A stretch of 64,000 nucleotides of DNA from Prolixibacteraceae bacterium (GTDB lineage Bacteria > Bacteroidota > Bacteroidia > Bacteroidales > Prolixibacteraceae), in NCBI GenBank assembly GCA_028683385.1, contig JAQUIJ010000011.1, forward strand, positions 62,001 to 126,000, in the 5' to 3' direction. The translations under genes were made by a program, and so were the position numbers. Numbering within the stretch: position 1 is the stretch's first letter; each line of letters begins with the position of its first letter. The notes under the pieces were generated by a model, which saw only the letters and a program-made list of their open reading frames with translations, was not told the origin of the DNA and did not search any database. Of the stretch, positions 8,029-17,305 are shown one piece after another.

Positions 8029-8967
8029 ATGAGAATAAACATTATTGCTTTTTTGCTTGGGGTGATAGCCACAACTTTGGCATTTGGTCAGACTGAATTA
8101 AATCTTACTTTGAAAACTAAAACTGGCAATATTGAAGGGACATTAATGTATCCATCCGCCCCAATACCAGTTCCTGTTGCTTTAATTATTGCTGGTTCAG
8201 GTCCGACTGACCGGAATGGCAACAATCCAATGATGACCAATAATTCCCTTAAAATGTTGGCTGCAGATTTAGCAAGTATTGGAATTGCTTCATTAAGGTA
8301 TGATAAGCGTGGAATTTCCCAAAGTAAGAGTGCCGGGTTGCAAGAGTCTGAGCTGAAGTTTGAAATATATGTTAATGATGCTGTTGAATGGATTAATCTT
8401 CTGAAAGATGATAAAAGTTTTAATCAATTGGTCGTGATTGGTCACAGTGAAGGGTCGTTAATTGGAATGATTGCCTCACAGAATTCAAAAGTTGATAAGT
8501 TTATTTCGATTGCTGGTGCTGGACAGACAGCTGATAACCTGATCAGGGAACAGTTGAAAGCACAACCACCAATGGTCATGGAACAATCGGCTCCAATCTT
8601 GGACGAACTTGTTAAAGGAAATACTGTTGAATATGTTCCTCCATTCTTAAATTCATTGTTCCGTACCAGTGTTCAGCCCTACCTGATTTCCTGGTTTAAA
8701 TATGATCCGCAAAAAGAAATAGTAAAATTGGAAAAGCCTGTTTTGATTATTCAAGGGACTACTGATATTCAGGTAAATGTTGAGGATGCCAATCGACTTC
8801 ATGCTGCAAAACCAGATTCAAAATTGGCACTTATTGATGGCATGAACCATATTTTTAAAAATGCAGATGCCAATCCTTTGACGAATATGATGACCTACAG
8901 ACAGCCAGATCTTCCTCTGAATGGCGAATTGGTGAAAGTTATTGGTGAATTTATTTTAACCAAATAG
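8029..8967 (+). CDS. Secreted alpha/beta hydrolase
   Basis: 312 residues. A signal peptide is visible at 1-20 (ending TTLAFGQ). The alpha/beta-hydrolase core shows the oxyanion segment LIIAGSGPTDRNG (about 52-64), the nucleophile elbow GHSEGS (about 139-144, Ser at its centre flanked by Glu), the late Asp in IIQGTTDIQVN, and the His in GMNHIFK. The family includes peptidase/esterase-like enzymes annotated S9-like or DUF-type hydrolases; the substrate is unknown. It begins 5 bases after the preceding stop codon, so it belongs to the SPFH operon. Its export to the periplasm contrasts with the cytosolic side of its SPFH and PH-like neighbours. Confidence 0.88.
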   Translation: MRINIIAFLLGVIATTLAFGQTELNLTLKTKTGNIEGTLMYPSAPIPVPVALIIAGSGPTDRNGNNPMMTNNSLKMLAADLASIGIASLRYDKRGISQSKSAGLQESELKFEIYVNDAVEWINLLKDDKSFNQLVVIGHSEGSLIGMIASQNSKVDKFISIAGAGQTADNLIREQLKAQPPMVMEQSAPILDELVKGNTVEYVPPFLNSLFRTSVQPYLISWFKYDPQKEIVKLEKPVLIIQGTTDIQVNVEDANRLHAAKPDSKLALIDGMNHIFKNADANPLTNMMTYRQPDLPLNGELVKVIGEFILTK

Positions 8968-9040
8968 AAAAGAAAATAGAATATCCGGAATATGAATTGT
9001 TCATATCTATTTTGAATGAGTAAAATGTGGAGGTAAGGAA

Positions 9041-9229
9041 ATGGCTAAGAAAAAATCATTTGTTCTTCGGATTGATCCTGACGTGTATGATGCTATCGAA
9101 AAGTGGGCAGCGCAGGAATTTCGCAGTGCAAACGGACAAATAGAATGGATTATCAATAAAGCACTTCGTGATGCCCGGAGAACTGTTGAAAAGACAGTTA
9201 AGGAGGAAACTGAAGATGATTCGGAATGA
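9041..9229 (+). CDS. Arc-type ribbon-helix-helix protein
   Basis: 62 residues: the beta strand KKSFVLRIDPDVYDAIEKWAA, then EFRSANGQIEWIINKALRDARR, matches the MetJ/Arc/CopG ribbon-helix-helix fold; a charged tail follows. A strong GGAGG ribosome-binding site sits just upstream, unusual in this phylum, where Shine-Dalgarno sites are rare. Such proteins bind DNA as dimers. Its position at the end of the SPFH cluster suggests either autoregulation of this operon or a non-DNA role with the SPFH protein. There is no adjacent toxin gene, so a toxin-antitoxin pair is not supported. Confidence 0.85.
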   Translation: MAKKKSFVLRIDPDVYDAIEKWAAQEFRSANGQIEWIINKALRDARRTVEKTVKEETEDDSE

Positions 9230-9295
9230 TTTTATAAATACGGTCTCTATCTGTTTAAATTTACTTTAAATAAGCCGAATATGCTTTCAATCTGA

Positions 9296-9325
9296 TTGCG
9301 GAACCATGGTTTTAGATTAATTTCG
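9296..9325 (+). promoter_or_regulatory. Bacteroidota-type promoter of the PPi-phosphofructokinase gene
   Basis: TTG at 9296-9298 and TAATTTCG at 9318-9325 are separated by exactly 19 bases. The -7 box has one deviation (TTCG for TTTG). The leader to the ATG at 9367 would be about 35 bases. Confidence 0.5.
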
Positions 9326-9366
9326 CGTCGGTTTAAAAAGTAAATCCTATCAAAAAATAAAAACCT

Positions 9367-11022
9367 ATGACAATTAGCGCATTACAATCAGAAAGGGCTA
9401 AATATCAGCCAAAGCTTCCTAATTCATTACAGTCATCAGTAAAACTCGTTGAAGGTAAAAATACCCAATCGGTTGCCGATCAGGATGAGATTAAGAAACT
9501 TTTTCCAAATACTTATGGTATGCCATTGATTACATTCGAGGCTGGGGAGAAAAAACAATATCCGGCGGTGAATGTTGGTGTGATTCTTTCAGGAGGTCAG
9601 GCTCCAGGCGGACACAATGTGATTTCAGGTATTTTCGATGGTATTAAAAATATCAATCCTGAAAGTAAACTTTATGGTTTTTTAGGTGGTCCCGGGGGGT
9701 TAGTCGATCATGAGTATGTAGAACTTACCGCTTCTATTATCGACGAATTCCGTAATACCGGAGGGTTCGATATCATTGGTTCTGGTCGTACCAAACTTGA
9801 AGAAACTGCTCAGTACGACAAGGGTACTGAAATTATGAAAGAATTGGGTATTAAGGCACTCATTATTATTGGGGGTGACGATAGCAACACCAATGCTTGT
9901 GTTTTGGCCGAATATTATGCTGCTCAAAATACTGGAATTCAGGTTATTGGTTGCCCAAAAACAATTGATGGTGACTTGAAAAACGACATGATCGAAACTT
10001 CATTTGGCTTTGATACTGCAACTAAAGTTTATTCTGAATTGATTGGTAATGTTGAACGCGATGCCACATCAGCAAAAAAATACTGGCACTTCATTAAACT
10101 GATGGGTCGTTCTGCTTCGCACATTGGGTTAGAATGTGCTTTACAAACTCAGCCAAATATTACGCTGATTTCGGAAGAAGTGGAGTTGAAGAAACAAACT
10201 TTGGGCGAAATCGTTGATTACATGGCCGGAATCGTTGCTAAACGTGCTGCCAATGGCGAAAATTTTGGTGTCGCATTAATTCCAGAAGGGTTGGTTGAAT
10301 TTGTTCCTGAAATGAAAATCCTGATTTCGGAATTAAACGATTTGTTGGCTGAAGGTTCAGAAACAGAACAAAAATTCAAATCGTTTACAAGTAAAACTGA
10401 AGGTCGCGCATTTGTTGCCGGAATTTTATCAGCCGAATCTGCAAAAGTATATACATCACTTCCTTCAGGAATTGCAGACCAGTTAACTCTTGACCGCGAC
10501 CCACACGGAAACGTACAGGTATCGCTTATCGAAACCGAAAAGCTGTTGGGCGAAATGGTGAAGAGCAAATTGAAAGAAATGAAGAAAGCTGGCGAATTCA
10601 AAGGCAAATTCGGAACACAGTATCACTTCTTCGGTTACGAAGGACGTTGTGCTGCTCCATCAAACTTTGATGCTGATTATTGCTATTCTTTGGGGTACAA
10701 CGCGTCATTCCTGATTGCTGAAGGCAAAACGGGATACATGTCGTCGGTTCGTAACCTGACTGCTCCTGCTGCCGAATGGATTGCTGGTGGAGTTCCGGTA
10801 ACGATGATGATGAATATGGAACGTCGCCACGGACACATGAAACCTGTAATTCAGAAAGCTTTGGTTGAACTCGATAGCGCTCCATTCAAGTTCCTGGCTG
10901 CAAATCGCGAAAAATGGGCTATTGAAACTTCATTTGTTTACCCAGGACCAATCCAGTATTGGGGACCAGCCGAAGTCTGTGATCAGCCAACAAAAACATT
11001 AACTCTGGAAAGAGCAAAATAA
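9367..11022 (+). CDS. pfp: Diphosphate--fructose-6-phosphate 1-phosphotransferase
   Basis: 551 residues, the long PPi-dependent phosphofructokinase type. It interconverts fructose 6-phosphate and fructose 1,6-bisphosphate using pyrophosphate, so it is reversible and serves glycolysis and gluconeogenesis. Phosphoryl-donor specificity is readable: GGDDS (169-173) has Asp where ATP enzymes have Gly, and PKTIDGD has Lys198 before the catalytic Asp pair region (201-203), both marks of PPi use. The N-terminal [18 protein letters not shown] binding loop is present, as is the [12 protein letters not shown] segment. It is monocistronic between a recognisable promoter and a strong terminator. Confidence 0.95.
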   Translation: MTISALQSERAKYQPKLPNSLQSSVKLVEGKNTQSVADQDEIKKLFPNTYGMPLITFEAGEKKQYPAVNVGVILSGGQAPGGHNVISGIFDGIKNINPESKLYGFLGGPGGLVDHEYVELTASIIDEFRNTGGFDIIGSGRTKLEETAQYDKGTEIMKELGIKALIIIGGDDSNTNACVLAEYYAAQNTGIQVIGCPKTIDGDLKNDMIETSFGFDTATKVYSELIGNVERDATSAKKYWHFIKLMGRSASHIGLECALQTQPNITLISEEVELKKQTLGEIVDYMAGIVAKRAANGENFGVALIPEGLVEFVPEMKILISELNDLLAEGSETEQKFKSFTSKTEGRAFVAGILSAESAKVYTSLPSGIADQLTLDRDPHGNVQVSLIETEKLLGEMVKSKLKEMKKAGEFKGKFGTQYHFFGYEGRCAAPSNFDADYCYSLGYNASFLIAEGKTGYMSSVRNLTAPAAEWIAGGVPVTMMMNMERRHGHMKPVIQKALVELDSAPFKFLAANREKWAIETSFVYPGPIQYWGPAEVCDQPTKTLTLERAK

Positions 11023-11049
11023 TTCCGATCATTCAATTCGATTAAATAG

Positions 11050-11077
11050 AAAACCCCGAAAGCAATTTCGGGGTTTT
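11050..11077 (+). terminator. Intrinsic terminator of pfp
   Basis: AAAACCCCGAAA (11050-11061) and TTTCGGGGTTTT (11066-11077) form a perfect 12-bp stem with a GCAA loop, followed by T-rich DNA. It lies 28 bases after the pfp stop. Confidence 0.92.
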
Positions 11078-11093
11078 TATTTTTTGTGCTTCA

Positions 11094-11142
11094 ACTTCCA
11101 ACTTCCGTCTTCTGACTTCTGACTTCGGTCTTCCGTCTCCAT
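11094..11142. repeat. Seven tandem 7-nt words between pfp and the thioredoxin gene
   Basis: From 11094 the sequence runs in an unbroken 7-base phase of ACTTCCA/TCTTCTG/ACTTCGG-like words, ending about where the thioredoxin gene stops (11144). All units are pyrimidine-rich on the plus strand and share a CTTC core. No inverse arm is visible here, unlike at the sister elements. It lies 3' of both convergent genes. Confidence 0.7.
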
Positions 11143-11143
11143 T

Positions 11144-11647
11144 TCACTTCTTCACCAAAAGATACTTTTCAATATTCTCGATGAACATTTTTTTCGTATC
11201 TTCTTTCGATCTGCCAATTCCTGACATCATGACCGGTTTCCCGTTGGCTGGAATATAAAGGAATGCCGGAATTCCGGTGATGCCAAATACCTGCGCCAAT
11301 TCACGTTCCTGATCGGTATTGATTTTATAGACCAGAATTTTGCCCGCATATTCTTCACCAACTTCATCAAGTATCGGGCTTGCAATTTTGCATGGGCCGC
11401 ACCAATCGGCATAAAAATCAATAATTGCCGGTTTATTTCCCAGGTATTTCCAGTCGTTTGGCGACTTGGTAAAATCCCAAACTTTCTCAACAAACAGGGC
11501 TTTTGTCAACTTTTCAGAACTATTTGTTTCTGTTGTTTTTACTGAAGAGTTTGTAATCCCAGTGTTTTTATTGGTTTCCTGTTTTTTATTTCCGCAGGCC
11601 GAAAACACAATTGCGACCACGGCTACAGTTAAAAATAGATGTTTCAT
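11144..11647 (-). CDS. Thioredoxin-fold lipoprotein
   Basis: 167 residues. A lipoprotein signal with lipobox FSAC (Cys about 18) is followed by a Thr/Asn/Ser-rich linker (about 20-45) and a thioredoxin domain with FYADWCGPCKIASPIL and the cis-Pro loop GITGIPAFLYIP. The CGPC active site is that of a general disulfide reductase or oxidase. With the lipid anchor it would act in the periplasm facing either membrane, in cytochrome maturation, redox repair or oxidative folding. No partner such as DsbD is adjacent, so the pathway is open. Confidence 0.92.
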   Translation of the reverse strand: MKHLFLTVAVVAIVFSACGNKKQETNKNTGITNSSVKTTETNSSEKLTKALFVEKVWDFTKSPNDWKYLGNKPAIIDFYADWCGPCKIASPILDEVGEEYAGKILVYKINTDQERELAQVFGITGIPAFLYIPANGKPVMMSGIGRSKEDTKKMFIENIEKYLLVKK

Positions 11648-11954
11648 AACTTATTGGTATTTATCTGTTTATATTTTGGTGTATAACCACTCATATAAAT
11701 TCATGCATAAAAAGATGAATTAAATATGTATGTATGTAGATATGATATATCAATAGCTGTGCCAGAAATAATATTACTAAGCATTTCGAAATTTTATTAA
11801 AAAAGCAAAGCCTGACGCAACCAAAGAACGGTTATCTGTATCTATAGTTTGAACAATTATTACTGGAAAGCCTGCGTATTGCTGTGTTAGTTCGTCAAAT
11901 TGAGCTGCCATTGAGGATATGCAATTGAAAACAATTTTTAAATATAGAATTAAA
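11648..11954. other. Divergent intergenic region, AT-rich
   Basis: This 307-base gap lies between the thioredoxin gene and the NigD-like gene. It has a short TATG tandem (about 11725-11738). A 44-codon minus-strand frame (11777-11911) looks protein-like at its end (VASGFAFLIKFRNA), which may be a degraded gene fragment, but I recognise no family. No convincing promoter pair was found. Confidence 0.4.
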
Positions 11955-12644
11955 ATGAAAAAGCTATTTATTTTATTATTGGTTGGTTCCTTATTCGGCC
12001 TAATGTCAGGCTGCGATATGGATGATGATAACTGCTTAAATTCCGTTAACGATGCCTGGGTTGGATTTGGATTGGTGAATAAAGATGCCTCATCTGAATC
12101 ATACACGATTGCAATGGATGACGGCGAAGTGCTTTACCCTGCAACCAATTCCGTTTTTGATAAGGATGTCTTTAATAATGAACGGGTTTTGGTCAACTTT
12201 ACTATTTTGGGGAATAAGAGTAATCCGGATCACAATGAATACTATTATGTGCAAATCAATTCATTACGAAAGATATTGTACAAGGGTATTTTCGACATTA
12301 CGCCTGCGAAAGAAGATAGCATTGGTAATGATCCCATTCTTGTTAAAGATAAATGGGTAAAAAATAATATGCTGAATTTCGAATTGAAATACTGGGGTGG
12401 CAACAAGACTCATTTCATAAATCTAGTGAAACAAGCTGGAGCAATAAATACTGAAAGTGGTCCTGTGATCCTTGAGTTAAGGCACAATAACAATGACGAT
12501 ACCGATGGATTACCACTTTCGGCCTATGTGTCATTCGATTTAAGCGCTTTAAAGGTTGCAGGTAAAAACAGTACATCTTTCAAGGTTGTCGCCAAGGGAT
12601 TCGATGGAAAGGAATTTGAATACACAGGAGAATACAAATACTAG
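11955..12644 (+). CDS. NigD-like lipoprotein
   Basis: About 229 residues from the ATG at 11955. An in-frame ATG at 11919 would add MQLKTIFKYRIK in front of the signal and is less likely. A lipobox-like GLMSGC precedes an acidic DMDDDNC stretch. WVGFGLVNKDASSESYTIAMDDGEVLYPATN then resembles the NigD N-terminal OB domain, with a C-terminal beta domain (about 110-225). NigD-family proteins are Bacteroidota surface or periplasmic lipoproteins first noted in a bacteriocin-related locus; their role is unclear. No bacteriocin genes are near. A terminator follows. Confidence 0.75.
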   Translation: MKKLFILLLVGSLFGLMSGCDMDDDNCLNSVNDAWVGFGLVNKDASSESYTIAMDDGEVLYPATNSVFDKDVFNNERVLVNFTILGNKSNPDHNEYYYVQINSLRKILYKGIFDITPAKEDSIGNDPILVKDKWVKNNMLNFELKYWGGNKTHFINLVKQAGAINTESGPVILELRHNNNDDTDGLPLSAYVSFDLSALKVAGKNSTSFKVVAKGFDGKEFEYTGEYKY

Positions 12645-12674
12645 AAGCTGTTTCAATCAATTCGGTTTTTTTGT

Positions 12675-12718
12675 GAAAGCATCTGTTATTAAAAGCAGAT
12701 GCTTTTCATTTTTTTATT
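12675..12718 (+). terminator. Intrinsic terminator after the NigD-like gene
   Basis: GAAAGCATCTG (12675-12685) pairs with CAGATGCTTTT (12696-12706) around a 10-base loop, with T-rich sequence following. Confidence 0.8.
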
Positions 12719-12785
12719 GCCCTACAATCCTTACATTCACAACCTTTAAATCACACGTAATAAGGGAATATTTAAATTAGCCAGC

Positions 12786-14870
12786 ATGATAAAGTCTGTT
12801 TGTTTATTAGCCATAGCAGCTACTTTGTTTTCATTTACAAATCCGAAAACGACTAAAGAAATGACAATGAATTCGAATCCTGAAGTTAAAAAACTGGCTT
12901 CAGATGTGATGACACCCGAAGTGTTGTGGAGTTTTGGCCGGATTGGCGACCCAACAGTTTCGCCCGACGGAACTAAAGTTCTTTACTCGGTTACGAATTA
13001 CAACATCGAAGAAAACAAATCGTATCGCGATTTATACATCGTTTCAGTTAATGGTGGTGTTCCTGTCCAAATTACTTCAACCCCTGAAAAAGAATCTTCA
13101 GCAGCCTGGAGACCTGACGGCAAAAAGATAGGTTTTCTATCATCAAAATCCGGAGAAATGCAGCTTTGGGAAATGAACTTAGATGGCTCCGAACCTGTTC
13201 AGGTTTCAGAAATAAAGGGTGGAATTTCGGGATTCAAATATTCTCCAGATGGATCTAAGATCCTGTTTACTGCAGATGTGAAAATGAAGAAGGATGTTCA
13301 TGATTTGTTCCCCGATTTGCCCAAAGCCAATGCGTATTTGGAAACTGATTTGATGTATAAACATTGGGACGAATGGGTGCAAACGGTGCCTCATCCTTTT
13401 GTTGCTGATTATAAAGACGGAAAAATTGCTAATGCTGTTGATTTGCTCGAAGGCGAACCTTACGAAAGCCCGATGAAGCCATTTGGTGGCGTTGAACAAT
13501 TGGATTGGAGCCCTGATAGCAAAACGATAGCTTATACTTGCCGGAAAAAGACGGGGAAAGAATATGCACTTTCTACCAATTCTGATATATATTTCTACAA
13601 CGTTGAAACCCGGAAGACGGAAAATAAAACTCAGGGAATGATGGGTTACGATCAGAATCCGGTTTTCTCTCGTGATGGAAAATGGTTGGCATGGGAAAGT
13701 ATGGAGCGTGACGGATACGAAGCTGACAAAATCCGCTTGTTTGTGATGAATCTGCAAACTGGCGAGAAAATTGACTATTCCGCAGAATTTGATCAGAACT
13801 CAACGAATCTTTCCTGGAGCGCAAATAGTAAATCAATCTATTTTATTAGCTGTTGGCATGCATTAACACAAGTTTACCGTTTAGATCTTGCCAGTAAAAA
13901 AATCGCACAGATTACAAAAGGAATTCAGGATTATGCTTTTGTTGCTGAAGCAAAAGATAAGCTTATTGGCATGAAACACTCGATGAGCAAACCCGATGAA
14001 ATTTATGCGATCGATCCTAAAACCGGCGCAGAAACTGAACTTTCATTCCAGAATAAGCCCATTTTAGATCAACTGACTTTATCAAAAGTGGAAGAGCGCT
14101 GGATAAAAACTACCGATGATAAACAAATGCTTACCTGGGTGATTTATCCACCTCATTTTGATCCGAACAAGAAATACCCGACTATTTTGTTTTGCGAAGG
14201 TGGCCCGCAATCAACCGTTAGCCAGTTTTGGTCGTATCGTTGGAATTTCCAACAGATGGCAGCAAACGGATATATTGTTGTAGCGCCAAACCGTCGCGGA
14301 CTGCCAAGCTTCGGGCAAGAATGGCTGGAACAAATCAGCGGTGATTATAGTGGCCAGAATATGAAAGATTACCTCTCTGCCATTGATGCAGTGGCAAAAG
14401 AACCGTTTGTTGATAAAGACAAATTGGGTTGTGTTGGAGCAAGTTATGGCGGATATTCAGTGTATTGGCTGGCTGGCCATCACGAAAAACGGTTTAAGGC
14501 TTTCATTGCGCATGACGGGATGTTCAATCTGGAACAGCAATATTTGGAAACCGAAGAAATGTGGTTTGTCAATTGGGATTTGGGCGGACCGTATTGGGAT
14601 AAAGCAAATGCAGTAGCGCAACGGTCATATGCCAATTCACCTCACTTGTTTGTCGATAAATGGGATGCTCCAATCTTGGTTATTCACGGTGAAAAAGACT
14701 ATCGTATTTTGGCATCTCAAGGCATGGCAGCCTTTAATGCTGCTGTTTTACGCGGAGTTCCGGCTCAAATGTTAATCTTTCCAGATGAAAATCATTGGGT
14801 TTTACAACCTCAAAATGGCATTTTGTGGCAGCGGGTTTTTAAGCAGTGGCTCGACAAATGGCTCAAATAG
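12786..14870 (+). CDS. S9 family prolyl oligopeptidase-type peptidase, exported
   Basis: 694 residues. A signal peptide (1-17) precedes a beta-propeller of TolB/WD40-like repeats (about 50-430; SPDGTKVLYSV, RPDGKKIGFLS, SPDGSKILFTA, SPDSKTIAYTC). The C-terminal alpha/beta-hydrolase catalytic domain (about 445-694) has the triad Ser553 in GASYGGYS, Asp638 in GEKDYRI and His670 in ENHWV. The layout matches DPP-like/acylaminoacyl peptidases, which cut short peptides in the periplasm. It faces the cytidylate-kinase-like gene across an inverted repeat and appears intact and monocistronic. Confidence 0.94.
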   Translation: MIKSVCLLAIAATLFSFTNPKTTKEMTMNSNPEVKKLASDVMTPEVLWSFGRIGDPTVSPDGTKVLYSVTNYNIEENKSYRDLYIVSVNGGVPVQITSTPEKESSAAWRPDGKKIGFLSSKSGEMQLWEMNLDGSEPVQVSEIKGGISGFKYSPDGSKILFTADVKMKKDVHDLFPDLPKANAYLETDLMYKHWDEWVQTVPHPFVADYKDGKIANAVDLLEGEPYESPMKPFGGVEQLDWSPDSKTIAYTCRKKTGKEYALSTNSDIYFYNVETRKTENKTQGMMGYDQNPVFSRDGKWLAWESMERDGYEADKIRLFVMNLQTGEKIDYSAEFDQNSTNLSWSANSKSIYFISCWHALTQVYRLDLASKKIAQITKGIQDYAFVAEAKDKLIGMKHSMSKPDEIYAIDPKTGAETELSFQNKPILDQLTLSKVEERWIKTTDDKQMLTWVIYPPHFDPNKKYPTILFCEGGPQSTVSQFWSYRWNFQQMAANGYIVVAPNRRGLPSFGQEWLEQISGDYSGQNMKDYLSAIDAVAKEPFVDKDKLGCVGASYGGYSVYWLAGHHEKRFKAFIAHDGMFNLEQQYLETEEMWFVNWDLGGPYWDKANAVAQRSYANSPHLFVDKWDAPILVIHGEKDYRILASQGMAAFNAAVLRGVPAQMLIFPDENHWVLQPQNGILWQRVFKQWLDKWLK

Positions 14871-14877
14871 TTTTAGC

Positions 14878-14947
14878 GTTTAAGGTTCAAAGTTTAAGGT
14901 TCAATTTCTTTTTAGGAACTTTAAACTTTGAACATGGAACGTTGACC
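14878..14947. repeat. Heptad-phased inverted repeat between S9 peptidase and cytidylate-kinase-like gene
   Basis: Arms GTTCAAAGTTTAAGGTTC (14885-14902) and GAACTTTAAACTTTGAAC (14916-14933) are 18-nt inverted repeats with a single G-T-type mismatch that still pairs in RNA. Both arms are made of 7-nt words (GTTTAAG/GTTCAAA against AAACTTT/GAACTTT), and the word series runs right up to the stop codon at 14948. It probably ends transcription in both directions. Confidence 0.82.
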
Positions 14948-15664
14948 TCAGAAAACTTCGACCTTACTTTTGTTTGTTTCGAGCAGTCCTTTGATTTGCG
15001 AGGCTTGGCTAATTAACGAAATTACATTTTCAATTTTCATTCGGGCTAAGTTAATTGTCAGATCAAATTCTTCTGTCCGGTCGCCAGCAATGTGTTTCCT
15101 GAAATTCTCGCGTTCTTTCTCTGTCTTTTCAATAAATTCAACGGCTTCTCTGAGGTTTAGCTTATTCTTTTCCATGATTTTTTTGATACGCCAATCGAGT
15201 GGCGCAGTCAATTTGACGAGTAGCGATTTTTCAATGTCTTTGGTAATAATATGACCAGCTCGTCCAACAATAATGCAGAATCCATCGTTAGCGAAACTAA
15301 GTTCCAGATCAATAAGGGTTTTGCTGATTTTTCGATCACTTTTAAATCTTTTCTCACTGAAGGCTGATAAAACATCATCAAAGAGACCCCGATCTCCCTC
15401 TTTTAAATAATTCCGAAGTTTATTCGGCTCCATGTCTAAGCCACGGGCACTTTCCTGAAGAATTTCTTTGCTTAATACTTTCCATTTCTTGCATACACAT
15501 TGCTTGTCAAGCTCGTTAGCGAGTAGTTTGGCAATATTTAAGCCCCCGCAGCCAACTTCTCTTGAAATACAAATTACTGGCCCGGGTTGGCTGCTGTGTC
15601 CCAAATATTTTGGATCATTTTGGTGCAGCCTCTTGTTTAGGTAAACCATCAAAGTATTGTTCAT
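14948..15664 (-). CDS. Cytidylate kinase-like family protein
   Basis: 238 residues. The start of the P-loop-like region reads ICISREVGCGGLNIAKLLANEL (about 31-52), typical of the cytidylate_kin2 family, in which the Walker A is degenerate (RExGxGG). Later motifs are DGFCIIVGRAGHII (about 126-139), the LTAPLDWRIKKI segment and the arginine-containing lid TEKERENFRKHIAGDRTEEFDLTIN. The fold suggests a nucleotide or small-molecule kinase, but the true substrate of this family is not established, and CMP kinase proper is a different gene. It is monocistronic, divergent from the aminopeptidase P gene. Confidence 0.87.
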   Translation of the reverse strand: MNNTLMVYLNKRLHQNDPKYLGHSSQPGPVICISREVGCGGLNIAKLLANELDKQCVCKKWKVLSKEILQESARGLDMEPNKLRNYLKEGDRGLFDDVLSAFSEKRFKSDRKISKTLIDLELSFANDGFCIIVGRAGHIITKDIEKSLLVKLTAPLDWRIKKIMEKNKLNLREAVEFIEKTEKERENFRKHIAGDRTEEFDLTINLARMKIENVISLISQASQIKGLLETNKSKVEVF

Positions 15665-15834
15665 GGCGCAGAGATTTTTGGTTATTATAAGTTACGAAAT
15701 ATTTCATTTGCAGTTGGAGTTTTTTGGATCTGATTTCATGTTAAATTATATGGTATAAAACATTAGTATGAATTAAATCGTTTCTTATGAAAGGTATTTT
15801 TTCTACCTTCCCTACTTAATTTAAAATTGAAAGC

Positions 15835-17223
15835 ATGTTTAGTTCAGATACATATATTACTCGTCGCCGGTATTTAAAACACAATATATCCGAGGGCTTA
15901 ATTGTTCTGCTTGGGAATGTTGATGTTCCAATGAATTATACTGATAATACTTATTATTTCAGGCAGGATAGTTCATTTCTTTACTTTTTTGGACTTGATT
16001 TTCAGCGATTAGCAGGTGTTATCGATGCTGATTCGGGTGACGAAATTATTTTTGGAGATGATGTAAGTATTGAAGATATTATCTGGATGGGACCTCAGGT
16101 CTCATTAAAGGAGAAAGCTGCCAGGGTAGGAATTACCAAAACAGATTCCTACAAAAATCTTCAGGTGATTATAGATAAGGCTATTCAATCTGGCCGGAAA
16201 ATACATTTTCTGCCTCCATATAGAGCCGAAAATAAACTTTTACTCAGCGATCTTTTTGGAATTTCTCCATCTAAATTAACGTCGTATTCTTCGCTTGAAT
16301 TGATTAAAGCGATAGTCTCTTTGCGGTCGGTGAAAGAGGAACAGGAAATAGCCGAGATTCGGAAAGCCTGTGCTGTTGGTTACCAGATGCATGTTACTGC
16401 CATGAAAATGGCTAAGGCTGGTGTTCAGGAACAAACCATTGCCGGAACTATCGAAGGAATTGCCAATGCTGGCGGAGGAATGGTTTCGTTCCCGGTTATC
16501 CTATCACAAAATGGCGAAACACTTCACAACCACGATCATTCGCAACTGTTGAAAGATGGGCGGTTATTGCTGGTTGATGCCGGTGCAGAGATTGGCTCTC
16601 ATTATGCATCCGATTTCACGAGAACCGTTCCGGTTAGCGGAAAATTTACCCAGAAACAGCGTGAAATTTACGAGATTGTATTGGCTGCTAACAACAGAGG
16701 TCGCGAATTAACCAAGCCAGGTACAACTTATTTGTCAGTTCATTTGGCAGCAGCCGAAGTTATTGCTTCAGGCTTAAAAGATTTGGGTTTGATGAAAGGC
16801 GATGTTAAAGAAGCCGTAAGGAATGGGGCACATGCTTTATTTATGCCACACGGATTGGGCCACATGCTTGGTTTAGACGTTCATGATATGGAAGATTTGG
16901 GACAGATTTATGTGGGATATGACGACGAAACCCGGCCAGTTGATCAGTTTGGAACCGCTTATATACGCATGGGGCGAAAACTTCAATCTGGATTTGTAAT
17001 AACCAATGAACCGGGAATCTACTTTATTCCGGCATTGATCGAAAAATGGAAGGCCGAGAAAATAAATACTGATTTTATCAACTTTGATCGACTTTCAGGC
17101 TACCTGGATTTTGGCGGAATTCGACTTGAAGACGATATTCTGGTCACTGAAACCGGAAGCGAAATCATTGGCGACCGGATACCAATTACTCCGGATGAAA
17201 TTGAGGATTTGATGAAGTTATAG
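15835..17223 (+). CDS. pepP: Xaa-Pro aminopeptidase (M24B)
   Basis: 462 residues, with an N-terminal creatinase/AMP_N domain (1-170) and a pita-bread metallopeptidase domain (175-450). The five dinuclear metal ligands are visible: Asp in LLLVDAGAE, Asp in YASDFTRTVP, His in GLGHMLGLDVHD, Glu in ITNEPGIYF and Glu in GIRLEDDI. It removes N-terminal residues preceding proline. No signal peptide is present, so it is cytoplasmic. A terminator follows 47 bases after the stop. A gene symbol by homology is reasonable, since the domain order equals that of aminopeptidase P. Confidence 0.93.
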   Translation: MFSSDTYITRRRYLKHNISEGLIVLLGNVDVPMNYTDNTYYFRQDSSFLYFFGLDFQRLAGVIDADSGDEIIFGDDVSIEDIIWMGPQVSLKEKAARVGITKTDSYKNLQVIIDKAIQSGRKIHFLPPYRAENKLLLSDLFGISPSKLTSYSSLELIKAIVSLRSVKEEQEIAEIRKACAVGYQMHVTAMKMAKAGVQEQTIAGTIEGIANAGGGMVSFPVILSQNGETLHNHDHSQLLKDGRLLLVDAGAEIGSHYASDFTRTVPVSGKFTQKQREIYEIVLAANNRGRELTKPGTTYLSVHLAAAEVIASGLKDLGLMKGDVKEAVRNGAHALFMPHGLGHMLGLDVHDMEDLGQIYVGYDDETRPVDQFGTAYIRMGRKLQSGFVITNEPGIYFIPALIEKWKAEKINTDFINFDRLSGYLDFGGIRLEDDILVTETGSEIIGDRIPITPDEIEDLMKL

Positions 17224-17269
17224 ACTTCTGATTTCGATGTAATCAACCTGTATTATCGAAATTGAATAG

Positions 17270-17299
17270 TAGCCCGTTTCTGAGATCAGAGACGGGCTA
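17270..17299. terminator. Bidirectional hairpin between pepP and the holin gene
   Basis: TAGCCCGTTTCTG (17270-17282) pairs with CAGAGACGGGCTA (17287-17299) across a 4-base loop, with one G-T pair. It separates convergent genes and can terminate both. Confidence 0.85.
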
Positions 17300-17305
17300 T
17301 TAAAT

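Noticed and set aside
9041-9229. Antitoxin of a toxin-antitoxin pair
   Set aside because: There is an RHH fold but no toxin gene next to it; the neighbours are an alpha/beta hydrolase with signal peptide and pfp.
11094-11142. CRISPR-like array
   Set aside because: Units are 7 bases with no spacers; no cas genes are in the window.
11777-11911. 44-codon minus-strand frame as a gene
   Set aside because: Short, AT-rich and unrecognised, with no promoter or start context; it is mentioned only as a possible fragment.
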